A DNA stretch of 64,000 nt from Bacteroidota bacterium (lineage in GTDB: Bacteria; Bacteroidota; Bacteroidia; Chitinophagales; BACL12). The notes beneath the pieces are model-generated. The model was not told where the DNA came from and made no database searches. It worked only from the letters and a program-made list of their open reading frames with translations. A program made the translations under genes and the position numbers. Where the stretch lies: NCBI GenBank assembly GCA_016718035.1, contig JADKEK010000004.1, forward strand, positions 1 to 64,000, in the 5' to 3' direction. This document shows, in pieces, positions 19,881 through 29,663 of the stretch (positions are counted from its first letter, which is position 1; each line of letters opens with the position of its first letter).

Positions 19881-20450
19881 TTATTTTATAAAACGAAATG
19901 TTTTTGTTTCATCAAAAATATGCAATTTGCCTTCTAAAGCGGTTTCATCTGCAACAAAAACAGCATCCTTAAAATGTACTAAAGGCAAGCCGTGATTAGC
20001 TGATAATTCAAAATAATTATGCGAGGTATCTGCAGGAACTAATGTTGCCGGGTTATCGAAATAAAATAAACAGGTGACAATAATTTTATCTGCCTGCTTC
20101 GAAGAAAAATGAAAAATTCCCTGTGCACCAACCACCTGTTCTTCTTCTAAACCATTGGCAATTACTTTAATGGTGGTTTCGTTTAAGAGCACTTTGTTAT
20201 AATTAGGAAATCCCATTTCGATGCCTTCAAATTCGCGTTTTTCAGAAAGTGTTATCGAAAAAGGCACTTGATTATCATAATTCGTGTTTAATATAACTTG
20301 ATTGTTTTCATCCGATTTCCATGTTCCGTAGCCATGCCTGTCTAAAGCGCCATAACTAAAAAAGAACTCAAATGAAAAATCCTCATTCAATTTAATACCG
20401 CATCCCATTTCGTGGACGCCGGTAAGGTAATATTCGCCGGGTATTGCCAT
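19881..20450 (-). CDS. Hypothetical beta-rich protein, 189 aa
   Basis: I do not recognise this protein. It begins MAIPGEYYLTGVHEMGCGIKL and alternates short beta-type stretches, including a YGTWK turn (around 41-45). It has no signal peptide, so it is likely a cytoplasmic beta-barrel or lipocalin-like fold. It is monocistronic, between the frameshifted secreted operon and a repeat-bearing intergenic region. Confidence 0.65.
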   Translation of the reverse strand: MAIPGEYYLTGVHEMGCGIKLNEDFSFEFFFSYGALDRHGYGTWKSDENNQVILNTNYDNQVPFSITLSEKREFEGIEMGFPNYNKVLLNETTIKVIANGLEEEQVVGAQGIFHFSSKQADKIIVTCLFYFDNPATLVPADTSHNYFELSANHGLPLVHFKDAVFVADETALEGKLHIFDETKTFRFIK

Positions 20451-20990
20451 TGTAGAAAAATTAAAACAGGTGAAAGTTACTATTAAACAAACATATTTTT
20501 ATTATGAATGTATTCTAATTTGCAGCAACATACTCCTAGCTGTTTTTAATTTATTTTGGATACTAATTCGTGAAACGTCCGCCGAGGGGAAAACAGCCGT
20601 AACCACAGAGGAAACCCAAAGAAACAGCCCGCGGAGTTCACAGAGTGAAATGGTATATATTCCTTTTGAAGGGATGGTTTTTTAGCCCGCAATTCCGGAA
20701 AACCGGAACACAAAATGAACCGACACAAAAGGCACTAAATAAAATGAATTAATAATTAATAAGGTCTACACGTGGGTTGACTACTACAGGAACTTCGAAT
20801 TAAATTTCAACTCATAACTAGGCTGTTTCCGCCCCGGCGGATGCTTCGCATTAGCACATCAACAAATAATCATCCGCCTCGGCGGACACATCGGTACATT
20901 GGTACATCCACCGGCTGTTCAATTAGCACATCGGTACATTCACAAATTGGTACATTAATTAGCACATTAGCACATTAACACATCAGCACA
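20451..20990. repeat. Gene-free region with Bacteroidota-type interspersed repeats
   Basis: No gene is supported. Around 20590-20650 is a block containing CCACAGAGG and GAGTTCACAGAG, of a kind scattered in many Bacteroidota genomes. At 20850-20995 short words AGCACAT and GGTACAT recur about a dozen times with few-base spacing. They are interrupted by a CCGCCTCGGCGG palindrome (20876-20887). The repeats end directly at the stop of the T9SS type B gene. Confidence 0.6.
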
Positions 20991-22763
20991 TTACCTCACA
21001 ACCGTAACATTCCCTTTCTTCGTAATCACTTGTCCATTTGTAGCAGTAAATGTGATTACATATCCATACGAACCTAATTCAACTGTTTTATTATTGTAGG
21101 TGCCTAACCAGCCTTCGTTAATGTCGTCGGTTTCGAATATTACTTCGCCATAACGATTTATAACTTTCATATTATATCCATCGGCGGTGCCATAAATTAA
21201 TACCGGTTTGAAAACATTATTTACACCATTAGGAACGATAGCATTTGGTACATAAATTCTTGGACCTTGTTCTAAACAGAGGATATTAGAATAGGATAAT
21301 AATTGTTCATCAACACCATTTTCCGGAGAATTTAATCTGAATAAACACTCGATTTGATAACAGAATTCATCGATTACATTTACAAACATAGCAACATCAT
21401 CAGTATAAGTTTGAATAGCGGCGCCAACTGTGTTGATTAATACAAGTCCTGCACCATCATCACGGTAAATTCTATATTCCTGCACAATACCATCCTGAAT
21501 TTCGAAACCTGTCCATGAAATGGTATTCGTAAAATTCGCATTATCATTTCCTTTAAGCACAATACTTTTCGCATAACCCGATGTATCCTGATTATCACAA
21601 CTATCAATAGTAATAATCCGATAATAAAAACTAATTGCATTAGTAGCAATTGAATTATCGTTATAACTATCTACAACAGGAATTGGCAAGCCAATAGGGT
21701 AGGTGGTTAAATTTACATATTCAATATTATCGCTACTGCGCTGAATAGATACTTTTTCTAAATCGGCATTGGTATCGGGATACCATTCTACACCTATTTG
21801 TGCAGGACCGTTTACGGTGACATTTCTGATGACAGTATAATCTGCAGCCTGAACAATATTTACCAATAAACATACTTCATTGGACACAGCAACTGCAGTT
21901 CCGTCGGCGCGTTTTGCTTGCACAGTAATACAAACATTATCACCATCATTAATTCCGGTTAATGAATAGGAATTAGATGTATTCGTAACATCATCAACAG
22001 GAGCTGAACCGGCAAAATTTCTGTCCACCCAAATTTCATATTCAAAAACACCTGCAGTCCAGTTGTCGTAAAAATTCCAATTCAATAATAATTCATCACT
22101 ACAATTTATTTGTGTTACCGTTAAATAAATGGTGTGTTGCGATGCATTATTAAATGGTCCAATGTTGTCACATGAATCTCGTGCTGATATCGTGTACGTT
22201 TCAAATTGTGTAGTAGGTGAACCGGTAACGTCGGTATATGAGGTAGTAAATCGACCATAAACAGTAGCAATGGGTGTAAATCCGCCATTTTCCCTGTAAA
22301 TCACATATGAATTGGTTTCCGGCGAAACAGAAGGTATCCAGTTAATTACCGATTGTCCTCCTGTTACAGTTACATAATCAATTTCTGGCGCAATAGGATC
22401 CAGGTTGTCGAGGGTGTCGCTACTGGTCATCGTATAACCCGCACAGCTATAAACGGCTACAATGTAGTAATACCAGGTAGTTACAGCCCCGTCCGCCCCT
22501 ATATGGGTATACGCGTTTGTGCCTATTGCGGCAATATTAGTAAGTAAAATGTAAGGTCCGGCTAAATTGGTTGAAGCATATATCTGATATTCCACGAATC
22601 CACCACAAGCTTCAGCAGAGGCACTCCAGGTAAGGGTTACATCACCGTTTATCTCTGTTTGAACGCATAATAAATTGGCAGGAAGGGTTGATTGTGCGGA
22701 CAAGTTGATTGGCCCCATGCCCAGGAATACAAGCATTAAATATTTCAATAATAACTTAACCAT
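20991..22763 (-). CDS. Secreted fibronectin-III-like protein with T9SS type B (CHU_C) sorting domain
   Basis: 590 residues. The signal peptide is MVKLLLKYLMLVFLGMGPIN, with cleavage likely after LSAQ. Several repeats of about 90-100 residues with fibronectin type III character follow (GDVTLTWSASAE, QSVINWIPSVS, ISWTGFEIQDG), spaced by DSCDN motifs. The last 90 residues are the gliding-motility-associated type B sorting domain: IYVPNAIVPNG, KVINRYGEVIFET, GWLGTYNNK, GSYGYVITF. It is probably exported by T9SS and anchored or released at the surface, with an adhesive or structural role inferred from the repeats only. It is transcribed alone. Confidence 0.9.
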   Translation of the reverse strand: MVKLLLKYLMLVFLGMGPINLSAQSTLPANLLCVQTEINGDVTLTWSASAEACGGFVEYQIYASTNLAGPYILLTNIAAIGTNAYTHIGADGAVTTWYYYIVAVYSCAGYTMTSSDTLDNLDPIAPEIDYVTVTGGQSVINWIPSVSPETNSYVIYRENGGFTPIATVYGRFTTSYTDVTGSPTTQFETYTISARDSCDNIGPFNNASQHTIYLTVTQINCSDELLLNWNFYDNWTAGVFEYEIWVDRNFAGSAPVDDVTNTSNSYSLTGINDGDNVCITVQAKRADGTAVAVSNEVCLLVNIVQAADYTVIRNVTVNGPAQIGVEWYPDTNADLEKVSIQRSSDNIEYVNLTTYPIGLPIPVVDSYNDNSIATNAISFYYRIITIDSCDNQDTSGYAKSIVLKGNDNANFTNTISWTGFEIQDGIVQEYRIYRDDGAGLVLINTVGAAIQTYTDDVAMFVNVIDEFCYQIECLFRLNSPENGVDEQLLSYSNILCLEQGPRIYVPNAIVPNGVNNVFKPVLIYGTADGYNMKVINRYGEVIFETDDINEGWLGTYNNKTVELGSYGYVITFTATNGQVITKKGNVTVVR

Positions 22764-22876
22764 CGCAGCGTTCAGTAAATCTAACGCAAATTTCGCAAAG
22801 TTATTTTACAACTTCGGCTATGCTTATAACTAAAATGACGTTTATTGAAAACGGATCAAAAACAAAAAAATAGCAA

Positions 22877-24160
22877 TCAGGCTATTTTTTTACCACAAAT
22901 TACTTCTTTCATTGTTTCATAATCGAAATATTTGTTGGCTAATTCCATTAATCGTTCTGCATCAACATGTTTAATAGCATGAGCTAATCCGTCAAAATAT
23001 TCGGTAGTTAAATTACTCATTACCATATTTTTTATCACATTAATTCTATTAAACGGACCATCGGTTGCGCGCAATAAACCACCCATCATATAATTTTTAA
23101 TGATGGTTAATTCTTCATCATCAATAAGTGTAGTTTTTAAAACATCCATTTCTTTATAAACTTCACTAATTGCAGCGGCACAAACTTCGTTGCCAACTTC
23201 TGTTTCAACTGAAAAATAACTGGCATGAACTAAATGCGTGATAGAAGAATATATGCCATAAGTATATCCTTTATCTTCTCGGATATTGGTCATTAACCTC
23301 GAGCCGAAATACCCGCCAAATGCAGTATTCAGCACATTGAGTTCGGCAAAATCGGGATGGGTTTTTGGTATAGACAATGTCCCTATACGTACACTGGATT
23401 GAACCGAGTCGTCTTTGTCGATAAAATGTTTGTGTTCAAATGCAGTATGAATAGATTTATCGGTAGCTGCAATTATTTTTCCAACTCCTTTGTGTTTACC
23501 AAAATGTTTTTCAATTAATGGCAATGTTGAAGAAGTAATATTTCCTGCCATAAAAATAGTGGCATCACCAGGGTTATAATGTTTGCGACAAAATTGTAAA
23601 AGCGTATCAGCGGTCAAAGCATCGAATGTAGATTCATTTACAACATATCCATAAGGGTGTTGACTGCCAAATAAAACATTACTGAATTTTCTGTTGGCAT
23701 GAAAATCGGTGTTTTGTGCGTTTATACGCAACTTTTGTTGTTGCTTTTGAATAAATAATGCTAATTCTTCTTCAGGAAAATTGGCTTCCAATAAAATTTC
23801 CTCAGCAACGGGCATTATTTTTTCTAAATGTTTACTCAAACAGAATATCATCATTGAAGTATAATCCTGCCCGCTTTGAACATCAAGATGAGCACCATAA
23901 AATTCAACAATATCTGCAATTTGTTTTGCCGATTTCTGTATCGTGCCCTTGCGCATCAGATTGCACACGGCGCGGCTTACAGCCTGTTGAGGCTCATACC
24001 ACCTGCCTGCTCGAAAACGCAATTCAATACGAATTAATTCTTCCTGATTGCTGTCAACATAATATACATCAACACCATTACTTAATGATGTTTTTTTATA
24101 ATTATTAATATCCAGTCTGTCGATTAATTGTAATTCGGGAGCGCTGTTTCTGTTTATCAT
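22877..24160 (-). CDS. M16-family peptidase, subunit lacking the zinc motif
   Basis: 427 residues with an insulinase/M16 fold. The region matching the inverse zinc motif HxxEH reads VSRAVCNLMRKGT, so this is the non-catalytic partner. The C-terminal half has GGYFGSRLMTNIREDKGYTYG, the substrate-binding RxxxxY-type element of such subunits. In many bacteria active and inactive M16 proteins are encoded side by side and form heterodimers; here it lies 9 bases downstream of the frameshifted catalytic gene. No signal peptide is seen, so it is probably cytoplasmic. Confidence 0.88.
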   Translation of the reverse strand: MINRNSAPELQLIDRLDINNYKKTSLSNGVDVYYVDSNQEELIRIELRFRAGRWYEPQQAVSRAVCNLMRKGTIQKSAKQIADIVEFYGAHLDVQSGQDYTSMMIFCLSKHLEKIMPVAEEILLEANFPEEELALFIQKQQQKLRINAQNTDFHANRKFSNVLFGSQHPYGYVVNESTFDALTADTLLQFCRKHYNPGDATIFMAGNITSSTLPLIEKHFGKHKGVGKIIAATDKSIHTAFEHKHFIDKDDSVQSSVRIGTLSIPKTHPDFAELNVLNTAFGGYFGSRLMTNIREDKGYTYGIYSSITHLVHASYFSVETEVGNEVCAAAISEVYKEMDVLKTTLIDDEELTIIKNYMMGGLLRATDGPFNRINVIKNMVMSNLTTEYFDGLAHAIKHVDAERLMELANKYFDYETMKEVICGKKIA

Positions 24161-24169
24161 CTTCGTTAA

Positions 24170-24829
24170 TTAATCTTTTCCGTAATATAATGTGCTGCAT
24201 TTTTCAGCGGTTAATAATTGTTGTGCAATAGTATGAATACTTGCTGCGTCAACATTCAAATAGCGGTGTATTTCTGTGTTCACTAAATCGGCAGATTCCA
24301 ACATTTCTGCAATTGCCAACATTTCTGCTTTATTCATTACACCGGTATTGTTGCTGGCAATATCCATTTCTACCGTATTTTTTACACGCGTTAATTCCGC
24401 ATCGGTGATAGGTGCCTGTTTTATTTTATCTAACTCTTGTTGAATGCCTTGTTCCGCCTGCTCGTAAGTAATGCCTTCAGCAAGTTTGCCGGTAATAATA
24501 AACATGCCGGTATCAATACTTCCTGTTATATAAGCAGCAATATCTGTAAACAATTTGGTTTCTTTTTTTAATGCATGTTGCAAGCGTGAACTTTCCCCTA
24601 AACCTAAAACATCGCTTAATAAATTAGTTGCATAATATAGCGGTTCTATTCTGCCGGGCATTTTCCAGGCTTTGTAAATCACATTAACCAGTATCTTTTT
24701 TAACGTGCTGAAATTTAGCAGCTTGTTGTTCAGGTTCCATAGCAATGTTGCGATTAAAGGGTTCGCCAGAAGGAATATCACCAAACCACTTTTTTGCAAG
24801 TTGCAATGCATTATCGGCACTAATACCAC
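24170..24829 (-). CDS. C-terminal fragment of frameshifted M16 zinc peptidase
   Basis: The first 40 or so residues of this frame are spurious. From NVIYKAWKMPGR onward it is the C-terminal half of the catalytic M16 peptidase begun at 25403. It includes LLSDVLGLGESSRLQHAL and AYITGSIDTGMFIITGK. The join lies near 24690, where frame 1 reads KKDTG-stop and this frame reads ILVNVIYKAW. Two bases lost, or one gained, would account for it. Confidence 0.8.
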   Translation of the reverse strand: MVLVPIMHCNLQKSGLVIFLLANPLIATLLWNLNNKLLNFSTLKKILVNVIYKAWKMPGRIEPLYYATNLLSDVLGLGESSRLQHALKKETKLFTDIAAYITGSIDTGMFIITGKLAEGITYEQAEQGIQQELDKIKQAPITDAELTRVKNTVEMDIASNNTGVMNKAEMLAIAEMLESADLVNTEIHRYLNVDAASIHTIAQQLLTAEKCSTLYYGKD

Positions 24830-25403
24830 CGGAAATAGTTAAAATGGCATTATTGGGGCGATAATATTTATAAAAAAAGTTTTCTACATCAGTTAAAGTA
24901 GCATCCTGAACATGTTGTAATTCCAAACCAATTGTCGGCCACTGATAAGGGTGTTTTTCATAAACCAATTTGCGCAAAATATGCCAAACATCGCCGTAAG
25001 GTCGGTTGATATAGTGCTCTTTAAATTCTTCACACACTACGTTGCGCTGCACGTTCAACGACTTTTCAGAAAAATCGAGTTTTAACATGCGGTCGCTTTC
25101 CAGCCATAAAGCAGTTTCAATATTACTTACCGGTAAAATATCATAATAATTGGTCAGGTCGTTTGAAGTATAGGCATTGTTAGTTCCACCTGCGAGTTGT
25201 AACTCAGTATCGAAATCGGGAATATTTGCCGAGCCGCCAAACATAAGATGTTCAAACAAATGTGCGAATCCGGTTTTAGTAATTATTTCATCACGAGCCC
25301 CAACTTTATATAAAACGTTGACAGCGCATAATTGTGTGGTATTGTCTTCGTTTACAATAACCGTGAGTCCATTATCTAATTTGAATGTTTGAAATGCAAT
25401 CAT
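24684..25403 (-). CDS. N-terminal fragment of frameshifted M16 zinc peptidase
   Basis: 239 residues of an M16 (pitrilysin/processing-peptidase type) zinc protease. HLFEH (48-52) is the HxxEH zinc motif with catalytic Glu51. NNAYTSNDLTNYYDILP follows, and the downstream zinc-ligand Glu is probably in NVVCEEFKEH. The frame stops early at 24684; sequence continuing in 24170-24829 completes a normal ~410-residue protein. Together with 22877-24160 it would form an active/inactive M16 pair. The break may be a sequence error. Confidence 0.85.
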   Translation of the reverse strand: MIAFQTFKLDNGLTVIVNEDNTTQLCAVNVLYKVGARDEIITKTGFAHLFEHLMFGGSANIPDFDTELQLAGGTNNAYTSNDLTNYYDILPVSNIETALWLESDRMLKLDFSEKSLNVQRNVVCEEFKEHYINRPYGDVWHILRKLVYEKHPYQWPTIGLELQHVQDATLTDVENFFYKYYRPNNAILTISGGISADNALQLAKKWFGDIPSGEPFNRNIAMEPEQQAAKFQHVKKDTG

Positions 25404-25504
25404 AAGTGCAAAGTAAATGTAATTAAAGGAATTATAACGTGTTGAAATGAAGTTCGGTTCGATTTGTGGCTTTACTAACTTGAATTATTATGGGCACAAT
25501 AATA

Positions 25505-26107
25505 TTATTCAAAAAGCGAAGCTTCATTTTCTGGCAATAGTCTAAATGTTTTTCTATGATAGTTGGTACTGCCAAATTGGGCAATAGCTCTTCTGTGGTC
25601 TTTGGTGGGATACCCTTTGTTTTGTTGCCAGTTATAAACGGGAAACTCCGTATGTAATTGATGCATTAAATCATCGCGATACGTTTTCGCCAAAACAGAA
25701 GCTGCTGCAATACTCATAAACCTCGCATCTCCTTTTACAATACAGATATGTGGTATGCGTGGATATTTGTAAAAACGATTCCCGTCAATTAAAAGCAGCC
25801 CCGGCTTTTTTTTCATTTGATCAACCGCCTTGTGCATGGCTTTAAAACTGGCTTTTAAAATATTAATAGCATCTATTTCATGATTATCGCAAATACCAAT
25901 TTTCCAATCTATTGCGGCTGCTTTAATTATAGGAGCAAGCAATTCACGTTCGTTTTCGGTTAATTGTTTTGAATCGTTGAGCAGGGGATGAAAAAAGTTT
26001 TTTGGCAGTATTACCGCAGCAGCCACTACCGGACCTGCCAAACAACCTCGTCCGGCTTCATCGCAACCGGCTTCAATTAATTCGTCCTGATAAGAGGCTT
26101 GCAGCAT
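25505..26107 (-). CDS. rnhB: Ribonuclease HII
   Basis: 200 residues, normal length. It cleaves the RNA strand of RNA-DNA hybrids, including single ribonucleotides in DNA, with Mn2+ or Mg2+. The catalytic motif CDEAGRG (15-21, Asp16 and Glu17) is followed by GPVVAAAVILP, LLIDGN and SIAAASVLAKTYRD. A perfect TATATTTG box (26113-26120) lies 5 bases before the ATG, so the mRNA is probably leaderless or nearly so. It is divergent from the ABC transporter operon. Confidence 0.96.
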   Translation of the reverse strand: MLQASYQDELIEAGCDEAGRGCLAGPVVAAAVILPKNFFHPLLNDSKQLTENERELLAPIIKAAAIDWKIGICDNHEIDAINILKASFKAMHKAVDQMKKKPGLLLIDGNRFYKYPRIPHICIVKGDARFMSIAAASVLAKTYRDDLMHQLHTEFPVYNWQQNKGYPTKDHRRAIAQFGSTNYHRKTFRLLPENEASLFE

Positions 26108-26230
26108 ATCTGCAAATATATTGATTTAATATACAGAAGCGGTTTACCACTTTATTGCTCACTATAATATTTAATTGTAGTTGTAACATTTTAATTATGC
26201 TATTCGTTTAGCAAATAGATTTTTGGCATA

Positions 26231-27172
26231 TTGATTGCCGATAGCGTTGAATTGTTTACTTTTACTTCAAATCACTATAATTTGGAAACTGTTTTATCGA
26301 CAACCGCACTAAAAAAACAATACGGACCAATCAAAGCTGTCAATGGCCTTGATTTACGCGTTGAAAAAGGTGCAGTTTATGGAATTCTGGGGCCGAACGG
26401 CAGCGGAAAAACGACTACACTTGGGATGTTATTAGGTATCATCCAGCCAACTTCAGGGGCATATTCCTGGTTTAACAATGGCTCGTTGGATATCAACAGA
26501 AAAAGAATTGGTTCGTTGCTTGAGCAACCCAATTTTTACCCTTACCTGAGTGGTGAACAAAATTTAAAAGTTGTCGCAAAAATTAAAGGTGTAGATGAAG
26601 GCACAATTGATGCCGTTTTAGCATCGGTAAACCTGCTCGAAAGGAAAAAAAGCCCGGCCCGCACCTACTCTTTGGGTATGCGTCAGCGTTTGGCGTTGGC
26701 TTCTGCATTATTAGGAAATCCTGATGTGTTGTTGTTAGATGAACCTACTAATGGACTAGACCCACAAGGTATTGCTGAGGTGCGTGAATTTATTACGCAA
26801 CAATCTGCTCAGGGCCGAACTATTATTTTGGCCAGCCATATTTTAGATGAAGTTGAAAAAGTGTGTACGCACGTTAGTGTTATTAAAAAAGGAACATTAC
26901 TCGCCGAAGGAAGTGTTGCCGATTTAATTAAAGGTGAAACACAAGTTGAAATTGCTGCAGATAATAACGAAATAGTATTGCAGGCAATTCAATCTTTTAC
27001 CGGAATAAAAAAGGCTGCACAAGAAAATAGTATAATAGTAATTAATGTGGATGAAAAATTTAATGCTGCACAATTAAATAAATATCTCAGCGAAAAAAAT
27101 ATTTATCTGCAACATTTGAATGTGCGCAAAAAACGCCTTGAAGAACAATTTTTAGAATTAACTGCCGAATAA
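26231..27172 (+). CDS. ABC transporter ATP-binding protein
   Basis: 313 residues as given from a TTG codon. An alternative in-frame TTG at 26282 gives a start at ETVLSTTALKK, closer to family members. Walker A is GPNGSGKTTT, the signature is YSLGMRQRLALA, Walker B is VLLLDEPTNGLDPQG, and the H-loop is in LASHILDE. The C-terminal 70 residues form the usual extra domain of ABC-2-type exporters. It is the first gene of a two-gene operon with the permease 6 bases downstream. Resemblance to GldA-type and antibiotic or lipid exporters does not fix the substrate. Confidence 0.93.
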   Translation: MIADSVELFTFTSNHYNLETVLSTTALKKQYGPIKAVNGLDLRVEKGAVYGILGPNGSGKTTTLGMLLGIIQPTSGAYSWFNNGSLDINRKRIGSLLEQPNFYPYLSGEQNLKVVAKIKGVDEGTIDAVLASVNLLERKKSPARTYSLGMRQRLALASALLGNPDVLLLDEPTNGLDPQGIAEVREFITQQSAQGRTIILASHILDEVEKVCTHVSVIKKGTLLAEGSVADLIKGETQVEIAADNNEIVLQAIQSFTGIKKAAQENSIIVINVDEKFNAAQLNKYLSEKNIYLQHLNVRKKRLEEQFLELTAE

Positions 27173-27178
27173 CCCGAT

Positions 27179-27964
27179 ATGATACGTCTGCTTAAAATTG
27201 AATTATTAAAACTGGTTCCTTACAGAACTTTTAAAATATTATTTGCCATTTATTTATTGCTGATGACCCTGGTATTGCTGGTTGGCAAAAACCTTGGTGG
27301 CAGCGGCGACGAAGGGCTTACATCGGCCAATGTGCTTGGGTTTCCCAACATTTGGAATTATTATACCTTATATGCTTGTTACTTTAATATTATTCTTGCC
27401 ATATTGGTAATATTTGTAACCTGCAATGAGTTTACGTATAGAACATTACGTCAAAATATTATCGACGGACTTACCAGACAGGAAACAGTTATCGGAAAAA
27501 TTACATTAATAGTATTATTGAGTATAATTACAACGGTTATTTTAATTATCAGTGGATTAGTTGCGGGAAATATTTATTCATTGCCAGAGGACCGCGACCA
27601 AATGTTCGGACATTCGGGATTTATTTTTGCCTATTTTATTCAATCACTCGGTATGATGTCGATGGGATATTTTTTTGGCACCCTGTTCAAAAGAACAGGA
27701 TTGGCAGTAATTATATTCCTGATTTTTTTATTCCCGATAGATGTGATTTTACGTGAAGGTATTTTCCCTGATGGGTTTGGCGATTATATGCCGGTGGCAA
27801 CTTACTTTTTAAAAATGGTACCGTTTCCACTCGACCATACTATGAGCGGGGGACTAGAACCAACTCCTGCAGCACCTACAGCCTTATCGCTGGTGGTTGG
27901 TGCAGCCTATGCCGTAATATTTTGTGGATTGGGATGGTGGATTACCAAAAAACGTGATTTGTAA
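27179..27964 (+). CDS. ABC-2-type transporter permease
   Basis: 261 residues with about six transmembrane helices: FKILFAIYLLLMTLVLLVG, YFNIILAILVIFVTCNEF, ITLIVLLSIITTVILIISGLVAG, FAYFIQSLGMMSMGYFFG, TGLAVIIFLIFLFPIDVIL and LSLVVGAAYAVIFCGLGWW. The segment EFTYRTLRQNIIDGLTRQE between helices 2 and 3 is the coupling region typical of this class. It forms an inner-membrane exporter with the ATPase just upstream. Its substrate is unknown. Confidence 0.88.
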   Translation: MIRLLKIELLKLVPYRTFKILFAIYLLLMTLVLLVGKNLGGSGDEGLTSANVLGFPNIWNYYTLYACYFNIILAILVIFVTCNEFTYRTLRQNIIDGLTRQETVIGKITLIVLLSIITTVILIISGLVAGNIYSLPEDRDQMFGHSGFIFAYFIQSLGMMSMGYFFGTLFKRTGLAVIIFLIFLFPIDVILREGIFPDGFGDYMPVATYFLKMVPFPLDHTMSGGLEPTPAAPTALSLVVGAAYAVIFCGLGWWITKKRDL

Positions 27965-28063
27965 ACTCATAGAATTAACAATTACAATTCCGCAACACCC
28001 ATCCTCTGCGCTTTTAGTCCGCTGAAGCGGGTGAACCAACATTGGTATGGGTTAACGGCCAAT

Positions 28064-29503
28064 TTACAAACGTTCCATTTCCTTTAACAACCATTGTTTA
28101 TTGGCGACCAGACTGCTTTCCAACACGTCCTTTTTAAGTGATTCGAAGGCGAGTTGCCATTTTTCGGTGCTGATGACACCTTTTTCCAAACGCAGCTTAT
28201 ACAGCTTAATCGTGTTGTTAAATAAACTTTTATACAATGAGCGTTGGTTCTTGCTCAATAATTTATCTCTGAGTAAATATATTTTTACCGTATCTCTCAA
28301 CGATAAAATGGCATCGTATTCATGATGGTCGTAATATATTTTTAATAAAATACTTTTGGCATCGAGATAATAATTGGGGTCTGTAAAATGCACTTTGTTT
28401 AATAATTGCATGGCGCGGTTAAAATCGCGTTTTTCGTAATAAAGTACTGCGAGATTATACTGGTAAGCATTATCTCTTCCTTCCGGCGCAAGTTGATTAT
28501 AATATTGGTGAATAAATTGTTCAGTCCAAACAAATTCCTGTAATCGCACACCTGCAGTTACAATGTTTTTATAGGTCCATTCCGAAATATGTTGTCCCTC
28601 ATGTAATAAATTTAGCGGTAACATAAAGCGTGAAATTTCGAGCCATTCGTGCAGGAATTCATTGCGTCCTTCGTTGATGCGTTTAACACAATAATTCTGG
28701 ACATAAGCTACAATGTCTTTGGCTTCCTGCTCGGGGAATTCGCCAATATGTAAAAATAATTTTTCTCTGAAACCCAGATACCAGGCGTCGTTGTGCTGGT
28801 CTTTCAACCACAATAAAATGGGATAATAAATACTGATGGTGGGTTGTTCGCCATATTGTTGCAAATTATTTTCCAGGTAATCGATAAAGCGATGAAACTT
28901 GTAGGCATCATATTGTAAAGCCAAAATATTTGAGCGACTCAGCAATTCACACCAGATACGCAATTGATTACTTAAATAAAATATATCGAGTGTTTCCTGA
29001 CCTTTTAATAAATAAGCATTATCTCCTTTTCTTGAGCGTTGAAAATAATATTGGTCCGCTAACTGATGCAACTTAAAACCTGCAATGGCATCTTTATTTT
29101 TTTGTAACGTTTGTTGTTTAATTAATTTCCCTGCATTATCCATCACCGATGTTTCCATCAGATTTTCTATCACCATTACATTTTGTTGTTCTTCATTTTT
29201 TTCAAATGTTTGCCAGGCTAAAAATTTTTCGAGCAATTGGTATAAATCGCTTAACAAATTATTCAGTTGTAATTCATTGTATTTTTTGCCGGTAAATACT
29301 TTTTGATGCGCCGCTTTTTTATCCCAAACTATATCCAATTCCTGTTCATCCGAAAGGGTTGAGGTTATATGTTCTATGTGCTCCATCAAGACAACAATTT
29401 TATTACGGGTATTGTGAAATGGACTGCGGACAAAAAGGCCAAATCTGTCCCGTTCTTTGGATGCAAGTGAGCGGTAAATGCTAATAACTTTAGGTAATGC
29501 CAT
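28064..29503 (-). CDS. Hypothetical helical protein, 479 aa
   Basis: I do not recognise a named family. The protein is almost all alpha-helix, rich in Leu, Gln, Tyr and Lys, without signal peptide or membrane segment. Repeated aromatic pairs and motifs such as YYEKRDFNRAMQLLNKVHF near residue 355 suggest degenerate TPR-like helical hairpins in the last 150 residues. The N-terminus (ISIYRSLASKERDRFGLFVRSPFHN) resembles Bacteroidota proteins annotated only as hypothetical. It stands alone, divergent from the secreted protein at 29664. Confidence 0.75.
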   Translation of the reverse strand: MALPKVISIYRSLASKERDRFGLFVRSPFHNTRNKIVVLMEHIEHITSTLSDEQELDIVWDKKAAHQKVFTGKKYNELQLNNLLSDLYQLLEKFLAWQTFEKNEEQQNVMVIENLMETSVMDNAGKLIKQQTLQKNKDAIAGFKLHQLADQYYFQRSRKGDNAYLLKGQETLDIFYLSNQLRIWCELLSRSNILALQYDAYKFHRFIDYLENNLQQYGEQPTISIYYPILLWLKDQHNDAWYLGFREKLFLHIGEFPEQEAKDIVAYVQNYCVKRINEGRNEFLHEWLEISRFMLPLNLLHEGQHISEWTYKNIVTAGVRLQEFVWTEQFIHQYYNQLAPEGRDNAYQYNLAVLYYEKRDFNRAMQLLNKVHFTDPNYYLDAKSILLKIYYDHHEYDAILSLRDTVKIYLLRDKLLSKNQRSLYKSLFNNTIKLYKLRLEKGVISTEKWQLAFESLKKDVLESSLVANKQWLLKEMERL

Positions 29504-29663
29504 GCTATAAAATTGATATTAAAGTATCCATAACATATTGATATACAACAATATAATGTATTTTTGACTAACAACTCGCGGCTATAAAAATAGCAATTTT
29601 GTAATTCTCAAAGTAAATTTTTGCCTGCAGTTTTGTGCTATTGAAAACCAAACACTTAATTTT

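Noticed and set aside
23758..24108. Plus-strand 116-codon frame
   Set aside because: Antisense to the M16 gene, with no coding character.
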